A DNA stretch of 64,000 nucleotides, from positions 62,001-126,000 of the forward strand of contig NZ_BCTA01000038.1 of the NCBI RefSeq assembly GCF_001570485.1. The letters run 5' to 3'. This DNA comes from Mycolicibacterium novocastrense. Its GTDB lineage: Bacteria; Actinomycetota; Actinomycetes; Mycobacteriales; Mycobacteriaceae. The notes below the pieces were generated by a model. It did no database searches. It saw only the letters and a list, made by a program, of their open reading frames with translations, and had not been told where the DNA came from. The translations under genes and the position numbers were made by a program. Shown here one piece after another: positions 51,284-58,742 of the stretch (position 1 is the stretch's first letter; the number at the start of each line of letters is the position of its first letter).

Positions 51284-51664
51284 TTAGACGGGGGTGATGT
51301 CGATGAGGTTTTCGAGGCCTTGGAGGTCGGCGGCGTTGCGGGTGTAGAGGCGGGCGGAGTGGGCGTGTGCGGTGGCGGCGATGAGGAGGTCCATGGCGCG
51401 GGCGCGGGGTTGGCGGCCGGCGTCGACGACGGCCGCGGCGAGCTGGCCGTAGCTGGCGGCGACGGCCTGGTCGATGGGGATGGGGTCGAAGTCCTGCTGC
51501 AGTTTGAGGAGGCGGCGGAGGCGTTCGGCGCGGATTGGTTGTGTCTTGGCGACGAGGACGCCGAAGTGCAGCTCTGCCATGGTGATTGCGCTGACGGCGA
51601 GGTCGCCTGCGAGGGGTTGGAGGTCGGTGGCGATGACGACGCTGGTGTCGAGGATGGCTTTCAT
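51284..51664 (-). CDS. vapC: VapC toxin, PIN-domain ribonuclease
   Basis: This 126-residue PIN protein has Asp in AILDTSVVIA, Glu in SAITMAELHFGV and Asp in RARAMDLLIAATA. The start ATG overlaps the antitoxin stop (ATGA). It follows the VapC family of tRNA- or rRNA-cleaving toxins. Codon use is more GC-skewed (G-ending) than in the genes around it, but this could reflect the strand. Confidence 0.87.
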   Translation of the reverse strand: MKAILDTSVVIATDLQPLAGDLAVSAITMAELHFGVLVAKTQPIRAERLRRLLKLQQDFDPIPIDQAVAASYGQLAAAVVDAGRQPRARAMDLLIAATAHAHSARLYTRNAADLQGLENLIDITPV

Positions 51665-51909
51665 CGTGGTGTCCAGGGGTCGGTGATCTGTTGGTCGATG
51701 AGGTCGCGGTCGGTGTCCCAGTCGGTGTCTGCGGGTCCGTTGAAGAGGTCGGCGATGTCGGTCCATTGGCGCCAGGTGTTGGGGTTGGCGGGGACGAGGC
51801 GGGCGCCGGGGCGGCCGGAGACGGTGATGGTGATTTCCTCGCCGTCTTGGACGCGGCGCACGAGGTCGGAGGCGTTTTGGCGCAGTTCGCGGACTCCTAC
51901 GGTTTCCAT
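51661..51909 (-). CDS. vapB: Phd/YefM-type antitoxin of vapBC pair
   Basis: This 82-residue protein starts with METVGVRELRQNASDLVRRV and EEITITVSGRPGARLVP, the Phd/YefM DNA-binding fold. The acidic C-terminus neutralises the toxin. ATG 51909 is chosen over the longer frame because the palindrome at 51920-51935 would lie within any extension. Autoregulation through that palindrome is likely. Confidence 0.87.
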   Translation of the reverse strand: METVGVRELRQNASDLVRRVQDGEEITITVSGRPGARLVPANPNTWRQWTDIADLFNGPADTDWDTDRDLIDQQITDPWTPR

Positions 51910-51919
51910 ACCCACCACG

Positions 51920-51935
51920 GTAGCACATGTGCTAC
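51920..51935. promoter_or_regulatory. Perfect 16-bp palindrome GTAGCACATGTGCTAC
   Basis: The palindrome lies between the divergent vapBC and ParB-like genes, 10 bases from both starts. It is probably the operator of the antitoxin and may also control the gene at 51945. Confidence 0.75.
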
Positions 51936-51944
51936 ATTCGGAGT

Positions 51945-53033
51945 ATGGCATTGCAGGAGTTGACTTTTGGATGCGCCGACCTACGAGGCCTCGACGACGA
52001 GGGTGCGCTGCAGTGGCGCGCCGATGGCTTCTTCCGAGCGCAGCGCTGCGATGGCGTGACGGTGCGCGGTGTGGCCAGTGACGCCGAGGCCGTGGCCGAG
52101 CTGCTGCGCCGGGGCGGGGTTCTGGAGGCTGATGGCCCGGTGTACCGGGCCCGGCCCAATCACGAGGTGGTCGACTTCGGGTGGACGTCGGAGGCGTCCG
52201 AGGCGGCGACCGACCTCGATGCGGATTTCGCGCGGCAGCTGGGTTCCGGTCGGCCGGATGGCCTGGCGGAGCAGCTGAGGGCGGTGGCGGCCGGCATTCC
52301 GGGCAGCGCTGGTGAGCGGGAGGTCCTCGCGCGGGCCCGGGCGGCGGAGTTGAATGCGGCTGCCCCGCAGGTCGGTTCGCACCGGGTGTTCATGCCGCCG
52401 TTCAACGATGCCGATGCCGGCGCACTCGGTGTCGCTGATGCGGCGACGCGTGGGTGGGCGACGTGGGCGGAGTGGGTGCCGCCGCGGTTGTTGACGTCGA
52501 CGAACTCCGAGGCCTGGGGAGACATTGACCGGAATCCGCGGCGGGACACGATCGTGCAGGTGTCCGAGTGGCTGCGCGCCGCGGTCGCGGGCGGGACGGT
52601 TGATGGGTGGATGGCGGAGATGTTCGCCCACGATCCGATGCTGCTGCACCGGTTGGAGGGACCGGCGGGCCCGGTCTATGAGGTTCTGAGTGGCACTCAT
52701 CGTGCGCATGCGGCCCGGGTGTGGGGCCTGCCGTGGGTTTTGGGGCGGGTGCACGTGGAGCGTTTGGCGAAGCCGCTGCATCCGCGCACGCGCCAGCTGG
52801 AGGCGTTGTGGGAGGGCCTGTGCCGGCGGGGTCTGATCTCGGCGACGCGGGAGGGTGGACGCTGGTATCTCGGCGAGGCGGCCGCGGAGTGGATGCTGGC
52901 GCCGCCTGTGATGGCGACGCGGTGGAATGCGATGTATGAGCGGGTGTATCCCGGTGCGTTGCAATCGTTTACGGGCTTGTCCGCGGATGAGTTGTTCGAT
53001 CCGGAGCGGTGGGTGGCGGCTCTGCTGGGGTGA
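51945..53033 (+). CDS. Hypothetical protein with ParB/Srx-like fold segment
   Basis: This 362-residue protein starts at ATG 51945. The central part (RRDTIVQVSEWLRAAVAGGT then YEVLSGTHRAHAARVWGLPW) resembles the ParB/sulfiredoxin-like nuclease fold with its G-x-H-R motif. The C-terminal part resembles a winged helix (WEGLCRRGLISATREGGRWY). It is divergent from vapBC with a shared palindrome. A DNA-binding or NTP-binding role is possible, but no canonical ParB HTH is visible. Confidence 0.5.
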   Translation: MALQELTFGCADLRGLDDEGALQWRADGFFRAQRCDGVTVRGVASDAEAVAELLRRGGVLEADGPVYRARPNHEVVDFGWTSEASEAATDLDADFARQLGSGRPDGLAEQLRAVAAGIPGSAGEREVLARARAAELNAAAPQVGSHRVFMPPFNDADAGALGVADAATRGWATWAEWVPPRLLTSTNSEAWGDIDRNPRRDTIVQVSEWLRAAVAGGTVDGWMAEMFAHDPMLLHRLEGPAGPVYEVLSGTHRAHAARVWGLPWVLGRVHVERLAKPLHPRTRQLEALWEGLCRRGLISATREGGRWYLGEAAAEWMLAPPVMATRWNAMYERVYPGALQSFTGLSADELFDPERWVAALLG

Positions 53034-53164
53034 GGCGTGGCCCGGCCTTCGAACGGTGTCACGCGGTCGTCGGTAACCGGCGGTGAGCAGGTAAACGCCG
53101 TGGTCATCGGGGGTGCGGGGCCGGTAGGATCGATGCGACGGTCGACGCTCGTGGAGGTGCAGTG

Positions 53165-53338
53165 ATGGAACGCCAGACGCCGAAGAAGGTGGTGGTGTCG
53201 AAGGCTGCCGTCAAGAAGGCCGGAGCGCGTGCCACCAAGGCGTCGGCGAAGTTGGAGGGCCGGGTCGTGCCCGCTGGTCACCGCCGGTCCGCAGCGGTCA
53301 AGGCTTATCTGGCGAAGCAGCAGCCACCCAAGCGTTGA
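53165..53338 (+). CDS. Small VbhA-like Fic antitoxin candidate
   Basis: This 57-residue basic protein starts at ATG 53165, and its stop codon overlaps the fic start (TGATG). It contains S-A-K-L-E-G, which fits the class I Fic inhibitor motif (S/T)xxxE(G/N). Such small proteins bind Fic enzymes and place the Glu in the ATP site. The rest of the protein is Lys/Ala-rich and not similar to known VbhA in length or ending. Coupling to fic and the motif make it the likely antitoxin, but this is an inference. Confidence 0.6.
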   Translation: MERQTPKKVVVSKAAVKKAGARATKASAKLEGRVVPAGHRRSAAVKAYLAKQQPPKR

Positions 53339-53961
53339 TGGCCCTGTCCCCCGGGTACGGGGAAACCCCTCTTCCGCACGACGAGCTTGATGCCCTGCTG
53401 CCCGAGATTGTCGAGGTCCTGGACTCCCCGATCACTCGCGCGGACGTCTACGACGTGGAACAAGGCCTCCAGGAGCAAGTGTTCGATCAGGTGATGCCGG
53501 CCGCGCTCGACGGCTCACTCACACTCGACGAGCTGCTGAGCGACCACTTCGTCCGCGATCTCCACCGGGCCTTGTTCGGGCCTATCTGGCAGTGGGGCGG
53601 TCGGCAACGACAGCTGGAAGTCAGCATCGGAGTTGCTCCCGAACAGATCGCTGTCGAGCTGCGCAATGCACTCGACACCATCTCCTATCGGTGGGCGCAT
53701 ACCGATGATTGGACGCCTCGGCAGCTGGGCATCGCGGTGCACGCCGAGACGGTCCGCATTCATCCTTTCGTTGATGGAAATGGCCGGACCACACGGCTTC
53801 TCGCCGACTTGGTGTTTGCGGCGGCGCAGGATCCGACCGTCGAGCAGTACGACTGGGACCTCGACAAGCAGCGCTACGTTGCGCTGCTGCGCACCTACGA
53901 CGCCCATCGTGACGTGACCGACCTGGCGGCCTTTGTCGGCGTGGAACCGATCGAGCCGTAG
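53338..53961 (+). CDS. fic: Fic-domain AMPylase-type protein
   Basis: This 207-residue protein contains HPFVDGNGRT, the Fic active-site motif HPFxxGNGR with the catalytic His. ADVYDVEQGLQEQVFDQVMP, LFGPIWQWGGRQR and YRWAHTDDWTPRQLGIAVHA are typical of the fold. Fic enzymes usually transfer AMP to a hydroxyl of a target protein. No own inhibitory helix with S/TxxxEG is seen, which fits class I with a separate antitoxin. It ends exactly where the convergent exported-protein gene ends. Confidence 0.88.
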   Translation: MALSPGYGETPLPHDELDALLPEIVEVLDSPITRADVYDVEQGLQEQVFDQVMPAALDGSLTLDELLSDHFVRDLHRALFGPIWQWGGRQRQLEVSIGVAPEQIAVELRNALDTISYRWAHTDDWTPRQLGIAVHAETVRIHPFVDGNGRTTRLLADLVFAAAQDPTVEQYDWDLDKQRYVALLRTYDAHRDVTDLAAFVGVEPIEP

Positions 53962-55935
53962 CTACGCCGCGGCGGCGTGCTTCGGGGCGTCGGTGCTTGC
54001 GGCTGCGTGGCGCGGGGAGGTCTCGGAGGCGTGCTTGGGCGTCCTGGTCGAATTGCTGCCCGTCGCGGACGTCGTGTCACGGTCCGGGGTGGCGCGTCCG
54101 GCGGCGCTGGTCGATTCGCTGGCGTCGTCGTCGGTGTCGGTTGCGCGATCGGTGCCGCGGGGCTTCTTCTTGGGCGCCGCGGTGGCGGGCTTGTCGGAGT
54201 TGGCAGTGGCGGCGTCGTCCTTGGCGGCGGGTTTGGCCTCGGCGGCCGGCTCGGTTTCCGCGGTCTCGGATCCGGCGGCCGGCGTCGTGGTGGTGTCCGT
54301 GGTCGGCGCGGTGGTGGGTTCTTCGGTCTCAGCGACGGGTGTTTCGGCGTCGATGTCGGTGGTGGCGTCGGGCTCGGCGGCCGCGGGGGTTTCGGCGTCG
54401 GGCTCGGCGGCCGCGGGAGGAGTCTCGGCGGCGGGCTCGGTGACGGCGACCGCATCGGTGGCGGGTTCGGTCGAGGCCGCGGGCGCGTCGGTGCTGTGGG
54501 TGGCCGGTTCTGCGGCGGCGCTGTCCCCCGGTGTCGGTTCAGCGTCGTCCGTGGCGGTGGTGGTGTCGGTGGCGAGGGTGAGGGTGACTGCCCTGGATGT
54601 GGGGGCGGCGGCCGAGGTGAGGTTTCCGGTGATGGCCGAGCCGAAGTCGAGGGCCGCGGCGATGGTGCGCAGGCCGGTGGCGGTGGTGAAGGCGGCGGCG
54701 TTGACGAGGCCGTTGACGGTGGCGGCCATGGCGTGGGGTAGGCCGTAGACGAGGGAGGGTAGTCCGGCGGCTTGCATGATGCCGCTGGCGGCGGTGGCCA
54801 ATCCTGATGTGAGCGCGGTGATTACGTCGGCGGCGGCGGTGGTGATGTCGGCGGCGGCGGTGAATGGCACTGAGGCCAGGGATCCTGCGGTGTGGGCGAC
54901 CTTGGTGACGGTGGTGATGCCGGCGCCGACGAGGACGGAGACGGCGTGGGTGTAGCTGGCGGGGCTCAGGGGTGCGGAGCCGATGGTGTTGATGACTTCT
55001 TGGATGGCGCCGGAGCGGGTGCCGTCGCCGATCCAGGTGGCGATCGCGTCGGAGGCGCCGTCGGCGATCTTGTCGAGGGTGGTGGCGGCGGCGTTGGTGA
55101 TGGTGGTGGAGGCGCCGTTGACGCCGGCGACGGCGGCGGTGACGGGGGCGGAGACGATGCCTTGGACGGCGGTGAGGAGGCCGTTGATGAGGCCGATGCC
55201 GGTGAGGGTCTTGCCGGCGCTGAGGAGGCCGTTGAAGGTGTCGAGGGCGTTGTCGACCTGGGCGGTGACTCCGGTGACAACCGTGTTGGTGACGGTGAGG
55301 ACGTTGGCGCCGAGGTTGTTGACGGCGCCGATGCCGCCGGTGACGAGGAGGCCGGCGATGTCGAGGGGCGTGTTGATGAGGCCGGTGTAGCTGGGTAGTG
55401 CTAGCGGGTTGTTGATGACGGTGGCGACGGCGTGCAGGGCGGTGCCGAGGGAGCCGGTCAGGGTGGAGGTCAGCAGGTCGGCGAGCTGCCCGGTGGTCAG
55501 CACGATGGTGCCGTTGGCGGCGTCGACGGAGTTCGACAGGCGTGAGAGGCCGTTGCCTGCAGTGTCTTTGAGGGTGGTGAGGATGGCGGCCAGGGTCCGG
55601 TTGTCGGTGGCGTCGATGAGGCCGTCCCACAGGCTGTCGTTGAGGGTGGCGGCCGAGGCCAGGGCGTTGGCCAGGGTTTGGCCGGGGGTTCCGACGAGGC
55701 CGGTGACGGTGGTGGAGGCGGACTCCAGGGCGGCGTTGAGGTTGTTGATCAACGCGGTGACGTCGGCGGGGTTGATGGCGGCGGTCAGCTCCAGGCGCGG
55801 GGCCGAGACCTGGGGCAGCGACAGGTGCAGCGGTGCTGCCGGCTGGGGCAGCACCAGTGGGGTCAGGGTGAGGGCTGCGGCGGTGGTCAGGGCGAGGGCG
55901 GGAAGGGGCGAGCGGCGGGAAGCGGCGGCGTACAT
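53962..55935 (-). CDS. Exported mycobacterial repetitive protein with Ala/Thr-rich tail
   Basis: This 657-residue protein starts at ATG 55935 (MYAAASRRSPLPAL, with signal region ALTTAAALTLTPLVLP). About 420 residues of Ala, Asn, Val, Leu and Thr-rich helical segments follow (INPADVTALINNLNAALESA and similar). The last about 200 residues are an acidic Ala/Thr/Pro/Glu-rich low-complexity tail. This resembles exported surface proteins of mycobacteria, but I do not recognise a named family. Its stop codon abuts the fic stop codon with no gap. It is probably not an ESX substrate, given the Sec signal. Confidence 0.6.
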   Translation of the reverse strand: MYAAASRRSPLPALALTTAAALTLTPLVLPQPAAPLHLSLPQVSAPRLELTAAINPADVTALINNLNAALESASTTVTGLVGTPGQTLANALASAATLNDSLWDGLIDATDNRTLAAILTTLKDTAGNGLSRLSNSVDAANGTIVLTTGQLADLLTSTLTGSLGTALHAVATVINNPLALPSYTGLINTPLDIAGLLVTGGIGAVNNLGANVLTVTNTVVTGVTAQVDNALDTFNGLLSAGKTLTGIGLINGLLTAVQGIVSAPVTAAVAGVNGASTTITNAAATTLDKIADGASDAIATWIGDGTRSGAIQEVINTIGSAPLSPASYTHAVSVLVGAGITTVTKVAHTAGSLASVPFTAAADITTAAADVITALTSGLATAASGIMQAAGLPSLVYGLPHAMAATVNGLVNAAAFTTATGLRTIAAALDFGSAITGNLTSAAAPTSRAVTLTLATDTTTATDDAEPTPGDSAAAEPATHSTDAPAASTEPATDAVAVTEPAAETPPAAAEPDAETPAAAEPDATTDIDAETPVAETEEPTTAPTTDTTTTPAAGSETAETEPAAEAKPAAKDDAATANSDKPATAAPKKKPRGTDRATDTDDDASESTSAAGRATPDRDTTSATGSNSTRTPKHASETSPRHAAASTDAPKHAAAA

Positions 55936-56329
55936 AGGGGTCTCCTGCGAGCGGGCGGGATCCCAGGTTTTTACCTGGTGCGGGAAACTTACCAATGGCG
56001 GTGATTATCTCCGGGGTTTCACCAAGGAGTGAAATTTGCCCCTTGCGCTGGGCGGTCTCTCGACGTATGACGTCCGGGGATGGGGGCCATGCCATCGCCG
56101 CAGGTCACGTGCATGGGCGGGCAGTTCGAGATCGTCGACGCCGACGGGCGCCGACCACGCGCGACCACTCGGGGGGACGTGCTATCTCCGCAGCTCAGCG
56201 GCGGTTTACTTCAGTAGCTGCGCCACCAGGTCGCCTGAGTCACCGGCTGGGCGTTCTGGGTGACCAGCTGCAGCGCCTGTTCGGGCTGCTGATCGGCGAG
56301 CTGGCGCACCAGCTGGGGCGCTTCTGGGT
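55936..56329. other. Intergenic region with one dispersed element copy
   Basis: Roughly 390 bases between the exported-protein start and the end of the gene at 56330 hold element copy 9. I see no convincing gene here. The promoter of the exported protein probably lies in its left part. Confidence 0.4.
56174..56186 (-). repeat. Dispersed element copy 9 (GGGACGTGCTATC)
   Basis: The core is followed by TCCGCAGCTCAGCGG, matching copies 2 and 3 at most positions. Confidence 0.65.
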
Positions 56330-56782
56330 TCATGCCATCCACGACATGCTGGCGGCTTCGGCCTTGGAGGCGGTGCGGCTGGCGCGCAGTTGGCTGCGCT
56401 GGTCCCGGGCGATGCGGCGGGACAGCACGAGGTCCTCGCGCCAGGAGAGGCGGCGGAGGGTGTCGGCCAGGCCGTTGATCTGGGCGTCGCTCAGGCCGGC
56501 CAGCTCGCCGGCGCCGTCATGGGCTGCCAGCACGACGATGCCGCGCATCAGCGGCACGTTCGAGGCGGTGAATCGCGTTGTGGCCAGGAGGAGTTCGGTG
56601 GCGCTGCGGTTGACTCGCTGGTGTGCTCGGTGAGTGGAGGGGGTGAACCAGAAGTCGATGCCCGCCGTGTTGGTCAGGGTCTCCAGGCTGGTCTCGCGGA
56701 TGAGGTCGGCGATGTCGTCGACGGACAGGACGCGGCGCTTGTACAGCTCGTCGTTGTGGCTGGCGTGAAGTACTTGAATCAT
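56330..56782 (-). CDS. Hypothetical protein, DUF3846-like pattern possible
   Basis: This 150-residue protein starts at ATG 56782. IDFWFTPSTHRAHQRVNRSA and TELLLATTRFTASNVPLMRG precede IVVLAAHDGAGELAGLSDAQ, which resembles a small conserved family seen in mycobacterial mobile elements. The function is unknown. A basic Arg/Ala-rich tail ends the protein. It lies downstream of the EccC-like ATPase gene on the same strand, with two element copies between them. Confidence 0.5.
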   Translation of the reverse strand: MIQVLHASHNDELYKRRVLSVDDIADLIRETSLETLTNTAGIDFWFTPSTHRAHQRVNRSATELLLATTRFTASNVPLMRGIVVLAAHDGAGELAGLSDAQINGLADTLRRLSWREDLVLSRRIARDQRSQLRASRTASKAEAASMSWMA

Positions 56783-56861
56783 GGTCGGGCCCTTTGTCCG
56801 TCGGTCGAAGGTGCGCACCGTCAACGTATCTCGCGGTGGTCAGCTGGGAACGGCTTGGCGC

Positions 56862-56874
56862 GGGACGTGTCGTT
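56862..56874 (-). repeat. Dispersed element copy 10 (GGGACGTGTCGTT)
   Basis: This copy lies 80 bases upstream of the gene starting at 56782; TTGCCATGGTCAGAGG follows the core. Confidence 0.6.
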
Positions 56875-56983
56875 TGCCATGGTCAGAGGGTTGCGGAGTG
56901 TGGGCGTCGAGGTGGCGGACTTTGGTGGGGTGGCTGGCCGTCTCAACTCGATCCAGCGGCCCGGGGCGCCGGGCCGGAGGCCG

Positions 56984-56996
56984 GGGACGTGCTATC
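56984..56996 (-). repeat. Dispersed element copy 11 (GGGACGTGCTATC)
   Basis: This copy overlaps the TAG stop codon of the EccC-like ATPase gene; the extended part CGCGCTGGTAGG encodes its last residues. Confidence 0.65.
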
Positions 56997-57987
56997 CGCG
57001 CTGGTAGGCGGCTATCTGCGCGGAGAGGGTCGCCGCGTCGTCGCTGTTGACGGTGAGGATGTGCGCCGGGGTGTCGCCGAGTTCGGTGGCGGGTCGGATG
57101 TAGGCGTGGCCCTGGCCGCGCTGCAGGCTCCAGGCGCCCGGGTGGCCGAGGGCGGCCATCGACTCCTCGCGTCGGAAGGTGGAGAAGGCGACCACTGTGT
57201 CCGGCCGGAAGCGCACTGCCGGGCCGACGGCGGGCACGGTCCAGAGGTCCCCGTCGTCGTTGTGGTGGAGCTGCTTGATGGAGACGATGAGGCGGATCCC
57301 GAGGTGGCGGCCGCGGTCGATGATCCGCTGCACGGTGGCGGCGGCCGCGGGGTTGGGTTCGAGGAATTCGTCGAGGTCGTCGACGACGACCACGAGTTCG
57401 GGTTCGAGGCGCGCGCGGGTTGTGGTGGTCCGTCTATCGATTTCGTCGTCGATGTAGGCGCACCACTGCGCGACGTCGGGGTGTACGTCGTTGCGGTAGT
57501 CCCACGTGTCGAAGCATTGGACCGCGAGGTGTGGAAGTGCCGTGATGTCGTGCAGGAAGCCCCATTTGCCGCTGGCGCAGGCGAAGGTGACGCGCTCGGG
57601 CGGGTAGTGGGCGCACAGTGCCAGCGTGATGGTCCTCAGTGCGGCGGTCTTGCCGGTGCCGGGGATGGCGAGCAGGGCGATGACGCTGTTGGCGGCGTCC
57701 AGGTGCAGGGTCGCCGCGGTGGTGGGTTCGTTTATCGCCGTGGCGATCGGGAGGGTCAGGTCTCGGTCGGCGGCGTGCTGGTGCCAGGCGGCCTGCGGGG
57801 TGTGGGTCGCGGGATCGGCGATCTGGAGGGCGTCGAGGAGCCGGCGGTCGGGAGAGGGGACGCCGCGGTGGGGGGCGTTGTCGTCGAGGGCGCCGGCGGG
57901 GGTGACCGCGCGGAGCGCTTCCGTGTAGGGGACGTGGTGTCGGCGCTGGTAGGCGCGTGCGGCGTTCTTGCGCGCGTTGGGGGTCAT
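56992..57987 (-). CDS. Stand-alone EccC/FtsK-like ATPase
   Basis: This 331-residue protein starts at ATG 57987 with GAGGAGAT upstream. It begins ARKNAARAYQRRHHVPYTEA then LRAV, the N-terminal motif shared with the proteins at 33252 and 60963. The single ATPase domain has P-loop AIPGTGKTAALRT and Walker B LVVVVDDLDEFL. Layout resembles one FtsK domain of EccC without membrane helices. It may provide a soluble partner of the ESX motor or a DNA pump; both are inferences. All ATP-binding motifs are intact. Confidence 0.7.
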   Translation of the reverse strand: MTPNARKNAARAYQRRHHVPYTEALRAVTPAGALDDNAPHRGVPSPDRRLLDALQIADPATHTPQAAWHQHAADRDLTLPIATAINEPTTAATLHLDAANSVIALLAIPGTGKTAALRTITLALCAHYPPERVTFACASGKWGFLHDITALPHLAVQCFDTWDYRNDVHPDVAQWCAYIDDEIDRRTTTTRARLEPELVVVVDDLDEFLEPNPAAAATVQRIIDRGRHLGIRLIVSIKQLHHNDDGDLWTVPAVGPAVRFRPDTVVAFSTFRREESMAALGHPGAWSLQRGQGHAYIRPATELGDTPAHILTVNSDDAATLSAQIAAYQRG

Positions 57988-58190
57988 GGCGGATCTCCTC
58001 GTTGTGCGCGCGGCCGTGGGTGCGGATCCACACCTTCCGCGGCGGCCGCGGTGCAACGGGCATCTCGGGCGCGGCGCCCGGGGGGCGTTGTCCTGGAGGC
58101 GGTGCCGGTGTGGGGCGTCCGTTCGAGGAGTGCAGCCGCACGCCGGCGGCATGGGCTCAAGGATAGGGCTGCGGGCGCATGCGGAAGGTG

Positions 58191-58203
58191 GGGACGTGGC
58201 ATC
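58191..58203 (-). repeat. Dispersed element copy 12 (GGGACGTGGCATC)
   Basis: This copy lies in the 300-bp divergent region between the EccC-like ATPase and the gene at 58288; ACCGCTGTTCGGCGG follows. The rest of this region shows no clear feature. Confidence 0.6.
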
Positions 58204-58287
58204 ACCGCTGTTCGGCGGTCTGGCATGCCCGCCGATTAGTGGACTTATCAGTGCTGGGGTGGCGTGCCGGGCGGCGCTGCTGGTTGC

Positions 58288-58599
58288 GTGATCGGGGTGA
58301 GCGATGACGCGGTGTTGGTGGAGCAGGCCCGTTCGATCGCGGCGCAGCTGGATGGACGGTGGTTCGCCGATTTCGACGAGCTGTGTGGGTTCGCCGAGAT
58401 CCTCGCCGCGGCCGGCTTCCTGGTGTCCCCTGTCGATGTCGTCGAGTTCTTCCGCCGGCCGTGGCGGTACTCGGCCGAGCACCAGGTGTGGCAGCGGTGT
58501 GGCCGGCCGTCGGAGGTTCGTGGGGCTGCCGGCGAGGTGTTGGTGGCGTTGTTGGATGCCGGCGGCCGCGGCGCTCCCCCACTCGCGCTTGCCCCGTAA
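58288..58599 (+). CDS. Hypothetical small protein
   Basis: This protein of about 103 residues starts at GTG 58288 (GTG 58264 or 58297 are possible). The sequence VEQARSIAAQLDGRWFADFD, then FAEILAAAGFLVSPVDVVEF, looks like a small helical protein. There is no signal or membrane segment. I do not recognise the family. An element copy lies 18 bases after its end. Confidence 0.45.
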   Translation: MIGVSDDAVLVEQARSIAAQLDGRWFADFDELCGFAEILAAAGFLVSPVDVVEFFRRPWRYSAEHQVWQRCGRPSEVRGAAGEVLVALLDAGGRGAPPLALAP

Positions 58600-58616
58600 A
58601 TGCGCTGAGCTGGGGT

Positions 58617-58629
58617 GATGACATGTCCC
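58617..58629 (+). repeat. Dispersed element copy 13 (GATGACATGTCCC)
   Basis: This copy follows the gene ending at 58599; the upstream GCGCTGAGCTGGGGT matches the extended consensus of copies 2 and 3. Confidence 0.65.
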
Positions 58630-58721
58630 TGCCGCCGGCGGCAGCTCCCAGCGCCGCAGCCCGGCGCCCGGCGCCTGGGTAGTCGGCGGGGCCGCGGGCG
58701 AACGTGGCTGACGATGACGCG

Positions 58722-58734
58722 GGGACGTGTCGTT
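58722..58734 (-). repeat. Dispersed element copy 14 (GGGACGTGTCGTT)
   Basis: This copy abuts the stop codon of the second ADP-ribosyltransferase-like gene; GTCGCTGTTCAGG follows and overlaps the stop. Confidence 0.65.
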
Positions 58735-58742
58735 GTCGCTGT

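Noticed and set aside
54539..56095. Long Arg/His-rich frame on the minus strand
   Set aside because: It is a shifted frame of the exported Ala/Thr-rich protein at 53962-55935; its composition is an artefact of GC-rich codons.
56794..58239. Long plus-strand frame of 481 codons
   Set aside because: It is antisense to the EccC-like ATPase with clear Walker motifs at 56992-57987 and has no recognisable domain.
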